From Rhodococcus koreensis (GTDB lineage: Bacteria > Actinomycetota > Actinomycetes > Mycobacteriales > Mycobacteriaceae), in NCBI RefSeq assembly GCF_900105905.1, contig NZ_FNSV01000005.1, positions 7,440,001-7,504,000 of the forward strand: a stretch of DNA of 64,000 nucleotides. The letters run 5' to 3'. The position numbers and the translations under genes are program-made. Positions within the stretch are counted from its first letter, which is position 1; the number at the start of each line of letters is the position of its first letter. This document shows, piece by piece, positions 26,550 through 35,265 of this stretch. Below the pieces are notes generated by a model. That model was not told the DNA's origin, made no database searches, and saw nothing but the letters and a program-made list of their open reading frames with translations.

Positions 26550-27476
26550 TCAGCCGGCGGGCTTCGCGGCGGCGCCGTCGACGTTCGTCTGGCTCCGGTC
26601 GGTGGCCCGCGCCGACTCGATGCTCTGCGCCACCCGGGAGAAGAACGGGTCGCTGTCGATCAGCTGACCGATCCGCGGATCGTGGTACGTGTCGAGCAGC
26701 GGCGCAAAGTCGGGGTTGTCCTTGTTCTTCTCGTTGATGACGACCTCGATCCAATACAGCTCGTAGGCGGGGGCGTTGAAGACGATCTTGTCGTCCGGGA
26801 CGTCGGCGAGATCGAAGTTGGAACGCCAGCCCAGCGCCAGGTCGACGTCGGGGAGCGTGCGCGGCAACTGCGCCAGCGCGGCCTCGGTGAATTCGAACGA
26901 CTTCGGGTTGTCCTTGACGTCGCGGATCGTCACGCGGGACGGGTCGACTCCGTCCTTCAGCGTCAACTGGCCGAGGTCCTGCAGGGTCTGCAGGGCCTGC
27001 GCCTGGTTCGACGGGTCGTCGGGGATGGCGACCTTGGCGCCCTTGGGGAGATCCTCGAGCTTGTCGAACTTCTCGGAATAGCCCGAGAACTTCAGGACGT
27101 ACCAGTCGCCGGCCGCATATAGTCCGAGGTTGCCGTCCTCATTCTGCACCCGCATCCACTCCTGATGCTGGCTGTGGTTGGCGTCGATGTCGCCCTGGGA
27201 GACCGCGAGGTTCTTGAGCTTCGAATCCTCGATCTGCACCGGTTCGACGGTGATGCCGTGGTCGGGTGCGAGTTTCGCGACCTCCTTGGCGAGCTTCTCG
27301 TCGAGGATCGATCCGGCGGTGTACCCGATCTTGAACGTGGTCTGCGGACCGTCGCCCTCGGTGCGGTCGTTGCCACCTCCCGCGCCGCACGCGGTCAGGA
27401 GGAGTAGCAGTGTGGCCGTCAGTCCGCCTGCCGCGACAGCGCGGGCGCGCGTCACCGAGCGGGGTCGAGTCGTCAT
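26550..27476 (-). CDS. metQ: MetQ/NlpA-family binding lipoprotein (system 2)
   Basis: 308 residues; RARAVAAGG then a hydrophobic run ending LLTACGAG, a good lipobox. Mature part: TFKIGYTAGSILDEKL, VSQGDIDANHSQHQEWM and IPDDPSNQAQALQ are the NlpA/MetQ pattern. Diverged from the first MetQ in this window, so ligand specificity may differ. It lies between metI and the NtaA-type gene on the minus strand, tying the transporter to that oxygenase. Confidence 0.9.
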   Translation of the reverse strand: MTTRPRSVTRARAVAAGGLTATLLLLLTACGAGGGNDRTEGDGPQTTFKIGYTAGSILDEKLAKEVAKLAPDHGITVEPVQIEDSKLKNLAVSQGDIDANHSQHQEWMRVQNEDGNLGLYAAGDWYVLKFSGYSEKFDKLEDLPKGAKVAIPDDPSNQAQALQTLQDLGQLTLKDGVDPSRVTIRDVKDNPKSFEFTEAALAQLPRTLPDVDLALGWRSNFDLADVPDDKIVFNAPAYELYWIEVVINEKNKDNPDFAPLLDTYHDPRIGQLIDSDPFFSRVAQSIESARATDRSQTNVDGAAAKPAG

Positions 27477-27512
27477 GGGTGTAGTCCTCTGATCTGGGTG
27501 GGAGTGAAAGGC

Positions 27513-28202
27513 TCAGCGTCGGTTGGTGAGGCGGGCTGCCAGGTCGCCGACGAGTTGGATGACCTGGACCAGCACCACGAGCGCGATGACCGTCGTGATC
27601 ATCACGGTGTTGTCGAATCGGTTGTAGCCGTAGGCGATGGCGAGGTTGCCGATGCCGCCGGCTCCCACGGCGCCTGCGATCGCCGACATGTCGAGGATGC
27701 CGATCAACGCGATCGTCAGGGCGCCGATGATGGTCGGGACCGCTTCGTGGAGTTGCACTTTGCGGATGATCTGGAAGTTCGAGCCGGCCGACGCGCGTCC
27801 CACTTCCACCACTTCGGGCGGAACGTCGCGCAGCGAGTTCTCGATCAGGCGCGCGACGTACGGGGTTGCGGCCAGCGTCATCGGTACGGCCGCCGCCTGC
27901 ACCCCGAGCGACGTGCCGACGACGAAGCGGGTGAACGGGATGATGGCGGCCATCAGCACCAGGAATGGCAGCGATCGTCCGAGATTGACCACCCAACCGG
28001 CGACCGCGTTGACCGCCGGGTTGGGAAACAGCCCGCGGGGAGCGGTGTTGTGCAGGATGACCGCCAGCGGAGTGCCCAGCAGGATCGCCAGGATCACCGT
28101 GATCCCGACCATCTGCACGGTCTGTTGCAGGGCGGGCAGGAACAATTCGGGAAGTTCCTCGACGGGGGTCGAGATGGCCAGGACGACGCTGTCGGCGCTC
28201 AT
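27513..28202 (-). CDS. metI: MetI-type ABC permease (system 2)
   Basis: 229 residues, about five membrane helices. EAA loop EVGRASAGSNFQIIRKV and GILDMSAIAGAVGAGGIGN identify MetI. Start at 28202 (MSADSVV) overlaps the metN stop by four bases; a longer frame to 28268 is rejected. Forms an importer with the flanking metN and metQ genes. Confidence 0.9.
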   Translation of the reverse strand: MSADSVVLAISTPVEELPELFLPALQQTVQMVGITVILAILLGTPLAVILHNTAPRGLFPNPAVNAVAGWVVNLGRSLPFLVLMAAIIPFTRFVVGTSLGVQAAAVPMTLAATPYVARLIENSLRDVPPEVVEVGRASAGSNFQIIRKVQLHEAVPTIIGALTIALIGILDMSAIAGAVGAGGIGNLAIAYGYNRFDNTVMITTVIALVVLVQVIQLVGDLAARLTNRR

Positions 28203-29215
28203 GCGGCCGCCTCCTCGGTGGCCGGGGCGGACGCGCTGTCGTCGACCCGTGTCCCGTGCAGGCCCCACGAGGACAGAAGCTCCCCGACCGACGGATGGTC
28301 ACCGGCGACCGAGATGGTGACCCGGCCCGCCGGGCGTCCGCCGACCGACTCCACGGTCCCGGAGAGCACCCCGATCGACCGGCCGGTCGCCGTGCCGAGA
28401 CGCTCGATCCAGTTGGTGGGGACGGTGTCGGAGCCGTAGGTGACGTGCCACAGCACGTCCCGGTCCTCCGCGGTGATGTGGGAACGGTCGGGGAGCAGCC
28501 CGACGCCGAGTTCGGAACGGGGGTCGCGCAGGAGGTCGATCACCGGTCCCGATTCCACGACCCGTCCCGCGTCGAGGACGGTGACCACGTCGGCGACCTG
28601 GCGGACGACGTCCATCTCGTGGGTGATCAGCACGATCGTCAGCCCGAGGTCGTCGCGCAGTTCGCGTAGCAACGCGAGGATGGATCGGGTGGTGGCGGGG
28701 TCCAGTCCGGACGTCGCCTCGTCGGACACCAGGACCTTGGGCGCCAGTGCCAGCGAGCGGGCGATCCCCACGCGTTGCCGCTGCCCGCCCGACAGTTGCC
28801 GGGGGTAGAGGTCGGCCTTGTCGGACAGTCCCACCCGCTCGAGCAGCTCCGCCACCCGTGCCCGTCGCCCGGTGCGGCCGATGCCGGCGAATTCCAGCGG
28901 CAGCGCCACGTTCTCGGCGGCGGTCCGGCGGGCGAGGAGGCTCGACGCCTGGAAGATCGTGCCGATCGCGCGGCGCTGCTCCCGCAATCGCCGCTCGGAC
29001 AGCCCGGAGACGTCCGTCCCGTCGAGGAGGATGCGACCCTCGGACGGACGCTCGAGCAGGCTGATGATGCGCGACAGCGTGGTCTTGCCCGCCCCGCTCT
29101 GGCCGATCACCGCGGCGATCTGGCCGGTGCCGACGGTGAAGTCGATGTCGTGGAGCACCTCGACGGAACGGGCTCTCTTCCCGAATCGTTTCGTGACGGA
29201 ACGGACTTCGATCAT
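28199..29215 (-). CDS. metN: MetN-type ABC ATPase (system 2)
   Basis: 338 residues: Walker A GQSGAGKTT (38-46), signature LSGGQRQR (from 141), Walker B VLVSDEATSGLD (from 161), switch THEMDVV, and a C-terminal NIL-like domain of about 90 residues. First gene of the second met-type operon. Its 150-bp leader contains a nested hairpin. Confidence 0.92.
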   Translation of the reverse strand: MIEVRSVTKRFGKRARSVEVLHDIDFTVGTGQIAAVIGQSGAGKTTLSRIISLLERPSEGRILLDGTDVSGLSERRLREQRRAIGTIFQASSLLARRTAAENVALPLEFAGIGRTGRRARVAELLERVGLSDKADLYPRQLSGGQRQRVGIARSLALAPKVLVSDEATSGLDPATTRSILALLRELRDDLGLTIVLITHEMDVVRQVADVVTVLDAGRVVESGPVIDLLRDPRSELGVGLLPDRSHITAEDRDVLWHVTYGSDTVPTNWIERLGTATGRSIGVLSGTVESVGGRPAGRVTISVAGDHPSVGELLSSWGLHGTRVDDSASAPATEEAAA

Positions 29216-29258
29216 GCTGCACCACCTGTATCGGATGACGGCACCGCGGGTCGGCCGC

Positions 29259-29300
29259 CGGGAGGGAGTCCTGGCCTGTGGGTGGGCCAGTGGGCTCCCG
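29259..29300 (-). promoter_or_regulatory. nested hairpin in the leader of metN system 2
   Basis: Outer arms CGGGAG / CTCCCG (29259-29264, 29295-29300) and inner arms CTGGCC / GGCCAG (29271-29276, 29285-29290), 44 nt upstream of the metN start. Could be an attenuator or the terminator of the upstream monooxygenase gene; no riboswitch class recognised. Confidence 0.35.
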
Positions 29301-29365
29301 AAACGATAGGCGTGGGTAAACGGAAAGTCATGTGTAAGAATCGACTTGATCAGAAGGTGCGCTCG

Positions 29366-30283
29366 CTACCCGGGATACACCGGACGGCGGTGGGCCGGGG
29401 CAGCCGCCGGATCGGGTAGCCGCAGCGTCGCCCGGAGCGACCGCTGCCGGTACCCGCGGGGCCGAGGCGGCCGCGCCCATGCGGAGAAGCCGGCGTCGAG
29501 GTCGGTGACAGTCGCGATGTGACCGTCCACGCCGGTGGCGTCGGGATCGTCGACGACGAACAGCAGGGCGCGCTCACGCACGGCCGTGCCGTGCCGGTCG
29601 ACGTCGCCGCCGGACAGCACGACGATATCGGAAACCTCGGCGGCGGAGACGATGTCGTCGCCCTCCTCCGCCCACCATGCGACGGGAATCTTCTGCTGCG
29701 GCGGTGTCGGGACGTTGAGGGGGCCGGCGATGTCGAAGACCCCCTGGTGGTCGGCGTAGACGATGCGGTCGGAATCGGCGAAGCGCACGTCGCCGGGGCG
29801 TCCACGGATCGTGTCGGCCGGCCAGCTCTCCCACAATGTGCGGGAGGCGTGGATCGCGTCCGTCGTCACCGCAGGGCTCGGCCCGGCCTCGATCCACACC
29901 CCCGCCGAGGTCAGGTTGCCCGGCGCCGACCGGTCCTCCACCCCGGTGAGCCAGCCGACGCGGCCGCGGCTGGTGTGGTCCAGCGAGGCCAGGCGGCGAG
30001 CCAGGTTGTACGGGTGGTCGAGGTGGGGGACGGCGGTGACGAACACACCGACGTCGGTGGTGGCGGCGATCAGCGCCGCGGCGGACACGCTGGGGGACAG
30101 GGCCGCGGTGGGGCGGGGAGCGGTCCGCGACACCCGTTCGACACCGACGAGGACGAAGTCCGCCCCGGTTCGGTCGACGAACGCGGCGAGTTCGTCGACC
30201 CGGCCGCGGCGGATGGCGTCGACGAGCAGGTGCTCACCGAGCGCGAGTCCGTAGAAGGTCCTGCTCCGCTGGATCACACTCAT
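29366..30283 (-). CDS. Short luciferase-like monooxygenase family protein A
   Basis: About 305 residues. Luciferase-like features: DHPYNLARRLASLDHTSRGR, GWLTGVE, HASRTLWESWP and GPLNVPTPPQQKIPVAWW. It lacks the long insertions and C-terminal part of NtaA-type enzymes, and the last ~90 residues are poorly conserved. ATG at 30283 has GGGAGA at proper distance; an alternative ATG at 30337 would overlap the preceding gene by 11 bp and has its purine run directly against the start. Likely FMNH2-dependent oxidoreductase of a sulfur compound. Paralogous to the divergent gene starting at 30936. Confidence 0.75.
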   Translation of the reverse strand: MSVIQRSRTFYGLALGEHLLVDAIRRGRVDELAAFVDRTGADFVLVGVERVSRTAPRPTAALSPSVSAAALIAATTDVGVFVTAVPHLDHPYNLARRLASLDHTSRGRVGWLTGVEDRSAPGNLTSAGVWIEAGPSPAVTTDAIHASRTLWESWPADTIRGRPGDVRFADSDRIVYADHQGVFDIAGPLNVPTPPQQKIPVAWWAEEGDDIVSAAEVSDIVVLSGGDVDRHGTAVRERALLFVVDDPDATGVDGHIATVTDLDAGFSAWARPPRPRGYRQRSLRATLRLPDPAAAPAHRRPVYPG

Positions 30284-30326
30284 CCGAGGTCTCCCGGTGT
30301 CGGTTCGAGGGTCTGCTGTCGTGATG

Positions 30327-30719
30327 TCAAGGGGCATCTCCTGAGAAGAGGGTGGATGTCGCGAGGGCGAGGGACGTCAGCCCCAGGGCGACCAGCAACA
30401 TCGATACGGACGCACTGCGCCGGAGGACGCTGGACCGCGGATCCTGCGGGTCGTACCACAGCCAGAGGACCTGTCCGGCAACGAATTCGTTCCTGCCGGC
30501 ATCGGACGCGGCGGTGCCAAGGCCCGGACCGGGATCGAATGTCTCTCGCCGGCCGGTGAACTCGTCGCCCCCGACCCGGTACGCGTAGGTGACCGCGGGT
30601 CGTACGTCGACGACCGAGCATTCGGACCCGGTCCACGACCGGGACCGCCACAGCGCGGCGACGCCCGGAACCCCACGGAACAGGAGGAACGCACCCGCGA
30701 TGATCCAGACGGTGACCAC
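30327..30719 (-). CDS. Small membrane protein, DUF3592-like
   Basis: 130 residues with a transmembrane helix at each end (VWIIAGAFLLFRGVPGVAAL at the N-terminus; MLLVALGLTSLALATSTLF near the C-terminus) and a middle domain containing VTYAYRVGGDEFTGRRE and VLWLWYDPQDP, the pattern of DUF3592 proteins, whose loop lies outside the bilayer. Function unknown. First gene on this strand ahead of the luciferase-like gene; divergent from a paralogous luciferase-like gene. Confidence 0.7.
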   Translation of the reverse strand: MVTVWIIAGAFLLFRGVPGVAALWRSRSWTGSECSVVDVRPAVTYAYRVGGDEFTGRRETFDPGPGLGTAASDAGRNEFVAGQVLWLWYDPQDPRSSVLRRSASVSMLLVALGLTSLALATSTLFSGDAP

Positions 30720-30840
30720 ACGGGCGACGTTACGGCGGCGACGGTGGGGTCGTACAGCCTTCCCCGCAGCGTGAGCGGAACACCGCTATGCGACACCTGG
30801 ACCGAGCGCAGGTGAGTACCGCTGTGGAGCAGAATGTTTC

Positions 30841-30861
30841 GATTGCTCACGACTCGCAATC
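30841..30861. promoter_or_regulatory. inverted repeat upstream of luciferase-like gene B
   Basis: GATTGC-N9-GCAATC in the 216-bp divergent region, 75 nt before the plus-strand start, preceded by AATGTTTC. Candidate operator. Confidence 0.35.
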
Positions 30862-30935
30862 AGACTGAGCGCAATGCTCGTCCCGGGCGCGACGCTCTGG
30901 GAAGGTAAAAGGCAATCGCGGAGAGGGGAACCGTC

Positions 30936-31823
30936 ATGAGCCGACATTCTGTCGTCGGGCTGCACCTCGATGCCGCCGTCGTCACGCACGTGCTCGACCC
31001 GAGGCAGCAGGCGCGGCGAGAAGAGTTCGGGCGCGGCATCGACGAGTCGGGAATCGACTTCCTCGTTCTCGGTGGTGACCACAAGAACGAGGTGGAGCCG
31101 AGGATCGATGCGACGGTGGCCGCCACCGTCCTGGCCCGGCACACGAGCACGGTGGGACTGGTGGTGGCCGGCGCCGTCGTCCGCGATCACCCGTTCAATC
31201 TCGCGCGCCGGCTCGGTTCCCTCGACCACGGATCCCACGGCAGGGCCGGCTGGCTGATCGGGTCGGGCCCGGTGAACGCGGCCGTCGATGCCGTGTCGGT
31301 CGTCCGGAAGTTGTGGGAGAGCTGGCCCGGCGACAGCATCGTCGACGACGCCGAGCGCGGCATCTTCGCGGACTCCGAACGGATCGTCCACATCGATCAC
31401 TCGGGGATCTTCTCCGTCTCCGGCCCACTCAATGTTCCCGAACCGCCGCAACGCAAGCCGCCCGTCTTCTGGCGCCCCGCGACCGAGGTCGAACAGGTCG
31501 CGGCGCGGCGCACCGCCGACGCGGTGATCCTTCCGGACGAGGACTCGGTGCGCCGGTACCGGGCGCACTTCGACCCGGACGCCGCCCGGGACCAGGCGCT
31601 GCTCATCGACCTGCAGTGGACACCAGGCAGCATCCCGCCTGCGACGGAAGCCGACGGCGTGATCGTCCGAGGGTTCACCGCGACCGATCTGCCCGCCCTG
31701 CTCGACGCGGTTCGGCGCGAACCGTTTCTCCACGACCCGCGGCCCACCCTGCGTGACCGATTGGGTCTGCAGACGGCGGAGACCGTGCTGTCCGGCGGCC
31801 GCAGCGCGTTCCCGGTCAGCTGA
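30936..31823 (+). CDS. Short luciferase-like monooxygenase family protein B
   Basis: 295 residues. DHPFNLARRLGSLDHGSHGR, AGWLIGSGP, VVRKLWESWPGDSI and GPLNVPEPPQRKPPVFW align closely with protein A on the other strand, giving two diverged paralogues around a common promoter zone. Begins MSRHSVVGLHLDAAVV. Probably FMNH2-dependent. Followed 28 nt later by a DszC-like flavoprotein and an NtaA-type enzyme, so it belongs to a three-enzyme desulfurisation-type operon. Confidence 0.78.
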   Translation: MSRHSVVGLHLDAAVVTHVLDPRQQARREEFGRGIDESGIDFLVLGGDHKNEVEPRIDATVAATVLARHTSTVGLVVAGAVVRDHPFNLARRLGSLDHGSHGRAGWLIGSGPVNAAVDAVSVVRKLWESWPGDSIVDDAERGIFADSERIVHIDHSGIFSVSGPLNVPEPPQRKPPVFWRPATEVEQVAARRTADAVILPDEDSVRRYRAHFDPDAARDQALLIDLQWTPGSIPPATEADGVIVRGFTATDLPALLDAVRREPFLHDPRPTLRDRLGLQTAETVLSGGRSAFPVS

Positions 31824-31851
31824 CCATTTCACCGAGGACAGGAGATTGACC

Positions 31852-33081
31852 ATGACAGCGGTATCCGAGGCCCCCGCACGGGAGGCGGTGCGTCCGCCCG
31901 CACGCGGCTCCGCCGAACTGGCGGCCGTGATCGCCGAGATCGCCGACGACGCCGCGCGGCGGCGTGCCGGTGGCGGGACCGAAGGACCGCACCGGGCCGT
32001 CGAGTTGATCCGCGAGCACCGCCTCGGGGCCGTGCGCGTGCCCCGCGAGCAGGGCGGCGGCGGGTACACCCTGCAGGATCTGTTCGACCTGGTGATCGAC
32101 CTCGCCGAGGCCGATCCCGACGTTCCGCACATCATCCGCGTCCACTACGCCTTCGTCGAGGAACTGCTGCGGGTCCCGCGCACCGAGCGCAAGGACGGAT
32201 GGTTGCCGGAGGTACTGTCGGGCAAGCTGTTCGGCGGCGCGTCCTCGGAACTGAGCACCCGCGCCGTCGGCTCCTACAGTTTCGAATCCACGCTGACTCC
32301 GCAGTCCGGCGGGTACCGCCTCGACGGGGTGAAGTTCTACAGCACCGGCTCGCTGTACTCCGATTTCATCCGGGTCTCCGCCAACGTCCCGGATGGAAAG
32401 GCACTCAGCGCCATCGTGCCCGCCGACCGCGCGGGGATCGTCCACGAGGACGACTGGGACGGAATCGGCCAGCGTCACACCGGCAGCGGGACGACGGTGT
32501 TCGAGAACGTCGCCGTCGCCGAGTCCGAGACCCTTCCGTTCCGGGGTGGCGACGAGGAGACCCGGCCGCGTCAGGCGCTTCCTCAGCTGTACCTGCACGC
32601 GATCGCGGCGGGCATCCTCCGCACCGTCACGACCGAGTCGGCCGCGCTGATCCGCGGCCGCAAGCGCAGTTTCGTGTTCGCCGCCGCCGAGGAACCACGG
32701 CACGACCCGCAGTTGCTCGAGGTCGTCGGAACGCTGTCGGCGGCGGCGTTCGCGGCGGAGTCGGTGGTCCGCGCGGCCGCCGCAGCCCAGGATGTGGCCG
32801 CGGACGCCGCCCGCACGTCCGGCGTCGACGCCCGGCTCGAGCAGGACGCCGCGGTCCTGGCCGCCAAGGTGAAGGTGTCCATCGAGGACGTCGCGCTCCG
32901 GGCCGCCACCCGGTTGTTCGAGGTGGGCGGTGCCTCGGCCACCCAGGAGTCCGCGCACCTGGACCGGCACTGGCGGAACCTGCGAACCCTGTTCTCCCAC
33001 AACCCGACGGTGTACAAGGCGCGGGTGATCGGCGACCTCGTGGTCAACGAGACACCGCTCCCCGACACCGGATTCTTCTGA
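31852..33081 (+). CDS. DszC/SfnB-like acyl-CoA-dehydrogenase-fold monooxygenase
   Basis: 409 residues with the acyl-CoA dehydrogenase fold: EQGGGGYTLQDL in the N-terminal helical part, GASSELSTR and LDGVKFYSTGSLYSDF in the beta domain, and the C-terminal HLDRHWRNLRTLFSHNPTVYK, which resembles the flavin-binding end of DszC and related FMNH2 monooxygenases and not that of true dehydrogenases. Likely oxygenates sulfur (sulfide to sulfoxide or sulfone). ATG at 31852 follows GGAG. Operon with the luciferase-like gene before and the NtaA-type gene after. Confidence 0.88.
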   Translation: MTAVSEAPAREAVRPPARGSAELAAVIAEIADDAARRRAGGGTEGPHRAVELIREHRLGAVRVPREQGGGGYTLQDLFDLVIDLAEADPDVPHIIRVHYAFVEELLRVPRTERKDGWLPEVLSGKLFGGASSELSTRAVGSYSFESTLTPQSGGYRLDGVKFYSTGSLYSDFIRVSANVPDGKALSAIVPADRAGIVHEDDWDGIGQRHTGSGTTVFENVAVAESETLPFRGGDEETRPRQALPQLYLHAIAAGILRTVTTESAALIRGRKRSFVFAAAEEPRHDPQLLEVVGTLSAAAFAAESVVRAAAAAQDVAADAARTSGVDARLEQDAAVLAAKVKVSIEDVALRAATRLFEVGGASATQESAHLDRHWRNLRTLFSHNPTVYKARVIGDLVVNETPLPDTGFF

Positions 33082-33097
33082 TTCGGAAGGCAAAGCC

Positions 33098-34393
33098 GTG
33101 AGTAGCTCCCGACGCCAACTGGTGCTCAACGTGAACGTGCTCGACGTGGGCATCGCCCCCGGGGCGTGGACGCTCGACGACGTGCACGCTCACTCGTTCG
33201 TCGATCTCGACCACTTCACCAGGGTCGCGCGGATCGCTGAGCGCGGCACCCTCGACGCGTTCTTCCTCGCCGACGGTCCCGGCTTCTGGGAGAACCCCCG
33301 GGTCAAGCCGACCCGGGCGCTGGAACCGTCGGTGATCCTGGCGGCCGTCGCGACAGCCACCGAGAATCTGGGGCTGATCGGGACCGCCTCCACCACGTTC
33401 AACGACCCGCGCGATCTCGCCGAACGCTTCCTCTCCCTCGACTACCTCAGCGGTGGCCGGGTGGGGTGGAACGTGGTCACCACGTATTCACCGACGGCGG
33501 CAGCCAATTTCGGCTTCGACCAGATCCCGGACCGCGACTACCGCTACCGCCGTGCCGAGGCGTTCGTCGGTGTGGTCACCGCGCTGTGGGAGAGCGCTCG
33601 CAGCGGTGTCCCGGTGTCGCACCACAGCGAGTTCTTCGACGTCGACGGCGTGCTGCGGGCTCCGGCGTCGGAGCAGGGGCAGCCGCCGCTCGTGCAGGCG
33701 GGTGGATCACCCGCCGGGCGCGAGCTCGCCGGACGCACCGCTCACGGCGTATTCTCCGCGGAACTGACGCTCGACTCCGCGCGCAGGCACTACAAGCACG
33801 TCAAGGACGTGGCGCGGGCGGAAGGCCGCAACCCGGACGACGTAAAGATCCTGCCCGGGCTGATCACCGTCATCGGCTCGACGGAAGCGGAGGCGATCGC
33901 TCGACACGAGCAGCTCCGCGAACACGTCCCCGCCCGGTTCGGCTGGGACCGGCTGGGTCTGACGCTCGGTGTCCCGCTCGCGGAACTCGACCTCGACCAG
34001 CCGATCCCGCAGTCGCTGCTGGACGGGCCGCCCGACCCGGCGACGTTCTCGGGTTCCCTCGGATTCCGCGAATCGGTGGTCGGGCTGGCGCGTGAGCGGA
34101 ACCTGACCGTCGCCCAGCTCCTGCGCGAGCTGAACGGCGGCGGCGGCCACCGAGCCGTCATCGGCACCCCGGAACAGGTGGCCGACACCATCGAGGCGTG
34201 GTTCCGCGCCGAGGCGGCCGACGGATTCAACCTCATGCCCGACGCGTTCCCGTCCGGCCTCGACACCTTCGTCGACGAAGTGGTGCCCCTGCTCCGCAAG
34301 CGGGGACTGTTCCGCCACGAATACGCGGAGAAGACCCTGCGCGACCGCTTCGCGGTGCCGCTTCCCAAGTACGGAGCCGCGCGGTCGGCCTGA
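33098..34393 (+). CDS. NtaA/SnaA/DszA-type FMN-dependent monooxygenase
   Basis: 431 residues from GTG: VLNVNVLDVGIAPGAW, FLADGPGFWENP, STTFNDPRDLAERFLSLD, GRVGWNVVTTY, VQAGGSPAGRELAGRTAHGVF. Closest relative in the window is the gene ending at 25276. In DBT desulfurisation, a DszC-like enzyme makes the sulfone and a DszA-like enzyme opens it; the adjacency of the two homologues here suggests the same order of reactions on an unknown substrate (inference). 16 nt after its partner. Confidence 0.9.
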   Translation: MSSSRRQLVLNVNVLDVGIAPGAWTLDDVHAHSFVDLDHFTRVARIAERGTLDAFFLADGPGFWENPRVKPTRALEPSVILAAVATATENLGLIGTASTTFNDPRDLAERFLSLDYLSGGRVGWNVVTTYSPTAAANFGFDQIPDRDYRYRRAEAFVGVVTALWESARSGVPVSHHSEFFDVDGVLRAPASEQGQPPLVQAGGSPAGRELAGRTAHGVFSAELTLDSARRHYKHVKDVARAEGRNPDDVKILPGLITVIGSTEAEAIARHEQLREHVPARFGWDRLGLTLGVPLAELDLDQPIPQSLLDGPPDPATFSGSLGFRESVVGLARERNLTVAQLLRELNGGGGHRAVIGTPEQVADTIEAWFRAEAADGFNLMPDAFPSGLDTFVDEVVPLLRKRGLFRHEYAEKTLRDRFAVPLPKYGAARSA

Positions 34394-34419
34394 CTGCGTC
34401 CAGACGGTAAGGAGGCCTG

Positions 34420-35151
34420 GTGAATTCACCGCGGTCGGGGTCGCAGGCGGTCGAGCGGGCGATCGCGGTCCTCGCCTGCTTCGAGGGCGGAGCCACCGAC
34501 CTGACGGTCAGCGCGCTCGCCGCCCGCACCGGATTGGCCGTCAGCACCGCGTACCGCATCGTGCAGGCCCTCGTCCGCGGCGGATTGCTCGAACGCGACG
34601 AGCACACCGACTGCTATCGGGTGGGGCCGAGCCTGATCTCCCTCGCCGTGCCGTCGCTGGGGCGGCACGACGCCGAAGCGTTCGCGCCGCACCTGTATTC
34701 GCTCGCCGCGCGGGTGAAACTGACCGCCAGCCTCGGCGTCGCGAAGGACGATGTCGCGGTCACCGTCTTCTCCGCGCGCCCACCCGAACGGTTCTGCACG
34801 CATCAGCTGCCCGGGGCGCGTCAGCCACTGCAGACCAGCGCGATGGGCATGGCGATTCTGGCGTTCGGCACGGCGTCCGCCCGGCGAGGCAGTTCGGTGC
34901 CGGTGCCCTCGGACCTCGAACGGGTCCGGCGGCGGGGGTACGCCGCAGCCTTCTCCGCCGAGAACCGGGACGTGCTCGCCGTCGCGGTTCCCGTTCTCGA
35001 CGCCGACGGACGGCCCCGCGGCGCGCTCGGAGTCCAGGCGCTCCGTCGGCGACTCACCGACGATCTCGTGCGGGAGATCGTGCCGCTGATGCGGGGCGTC
35101 GCGGCGCGGATCGGTGCGGGCGCCGGAACCGCATTTCCCGCGTTCCGGTAG
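34420..35151 (+). CDS. IclR-family transcriptional regulator
   Basis: 243 residues from GTG with AAGGAGG just upstream. N-terminal winged helix (QAVERAIAVLACFEGG, LTVSALAARTGLAVSTAYRIVQ, GLLERDEHTDCYRVG) and a C-terminal IclR effector domain (about 80-235). Probable local regulator of the monooxygenase operon in front or the taurine-dioxygenase-like genes behind. Effector unknown. Confidence 0.9.
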   Translation: MNSPRSGSQAVERAIAVLACFEGGATDLTVSALAARTGLAVSTAYRIVQALVRGGLLERDEHTDCYRVGPSLISLAVPSLGRHDAEAFAPHLYSLAARVKLTASLGVAKDDVAVTVFSARPPERFCTHQLPGARQPLQTSAMGMAILAFGTASARRGSSVPVPSDLERVRRRGYAAAFSAENRDVLAVAVPVLDADGRPRGALGVQALRRRLTDDLVREIVPLMRGVAARIGAGAGTAFPAFR

Positions 35152-35171
35152 GGAAAAACTCAGGGTGAACC

Positions 35172-35205
35172 TTTTTCGCATTGTGAAAAAAGCGTTGTAG
35201 CAACG
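35172..35205. promoter_or_regulatory. two palindromes in the first tauD promoter
   Basis: TTTTTC-N7-GAAAAA (35172-35177/35185-35190), then CGTTG-TAG-CAACG (35193-35205), in the 114-bp gap after the IclR gene. A/T-rich compared with surroundings; candidate regulator sites. Confidence 0.45.
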
Positions 35206-35265
35206 TGGTTCGGGATTCGATGATGATCGCGACGTATCGATTCAGCCCGAAACCCAGGAGTACCC

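Noticed and set aside
30284..30337. Upstream ATG start for luciferase-like protein A
   Set aside because: Would overlap the DUF3592-like gene and has its purine run directly against the start codon; the 30283 ATG has a better-spaced site.
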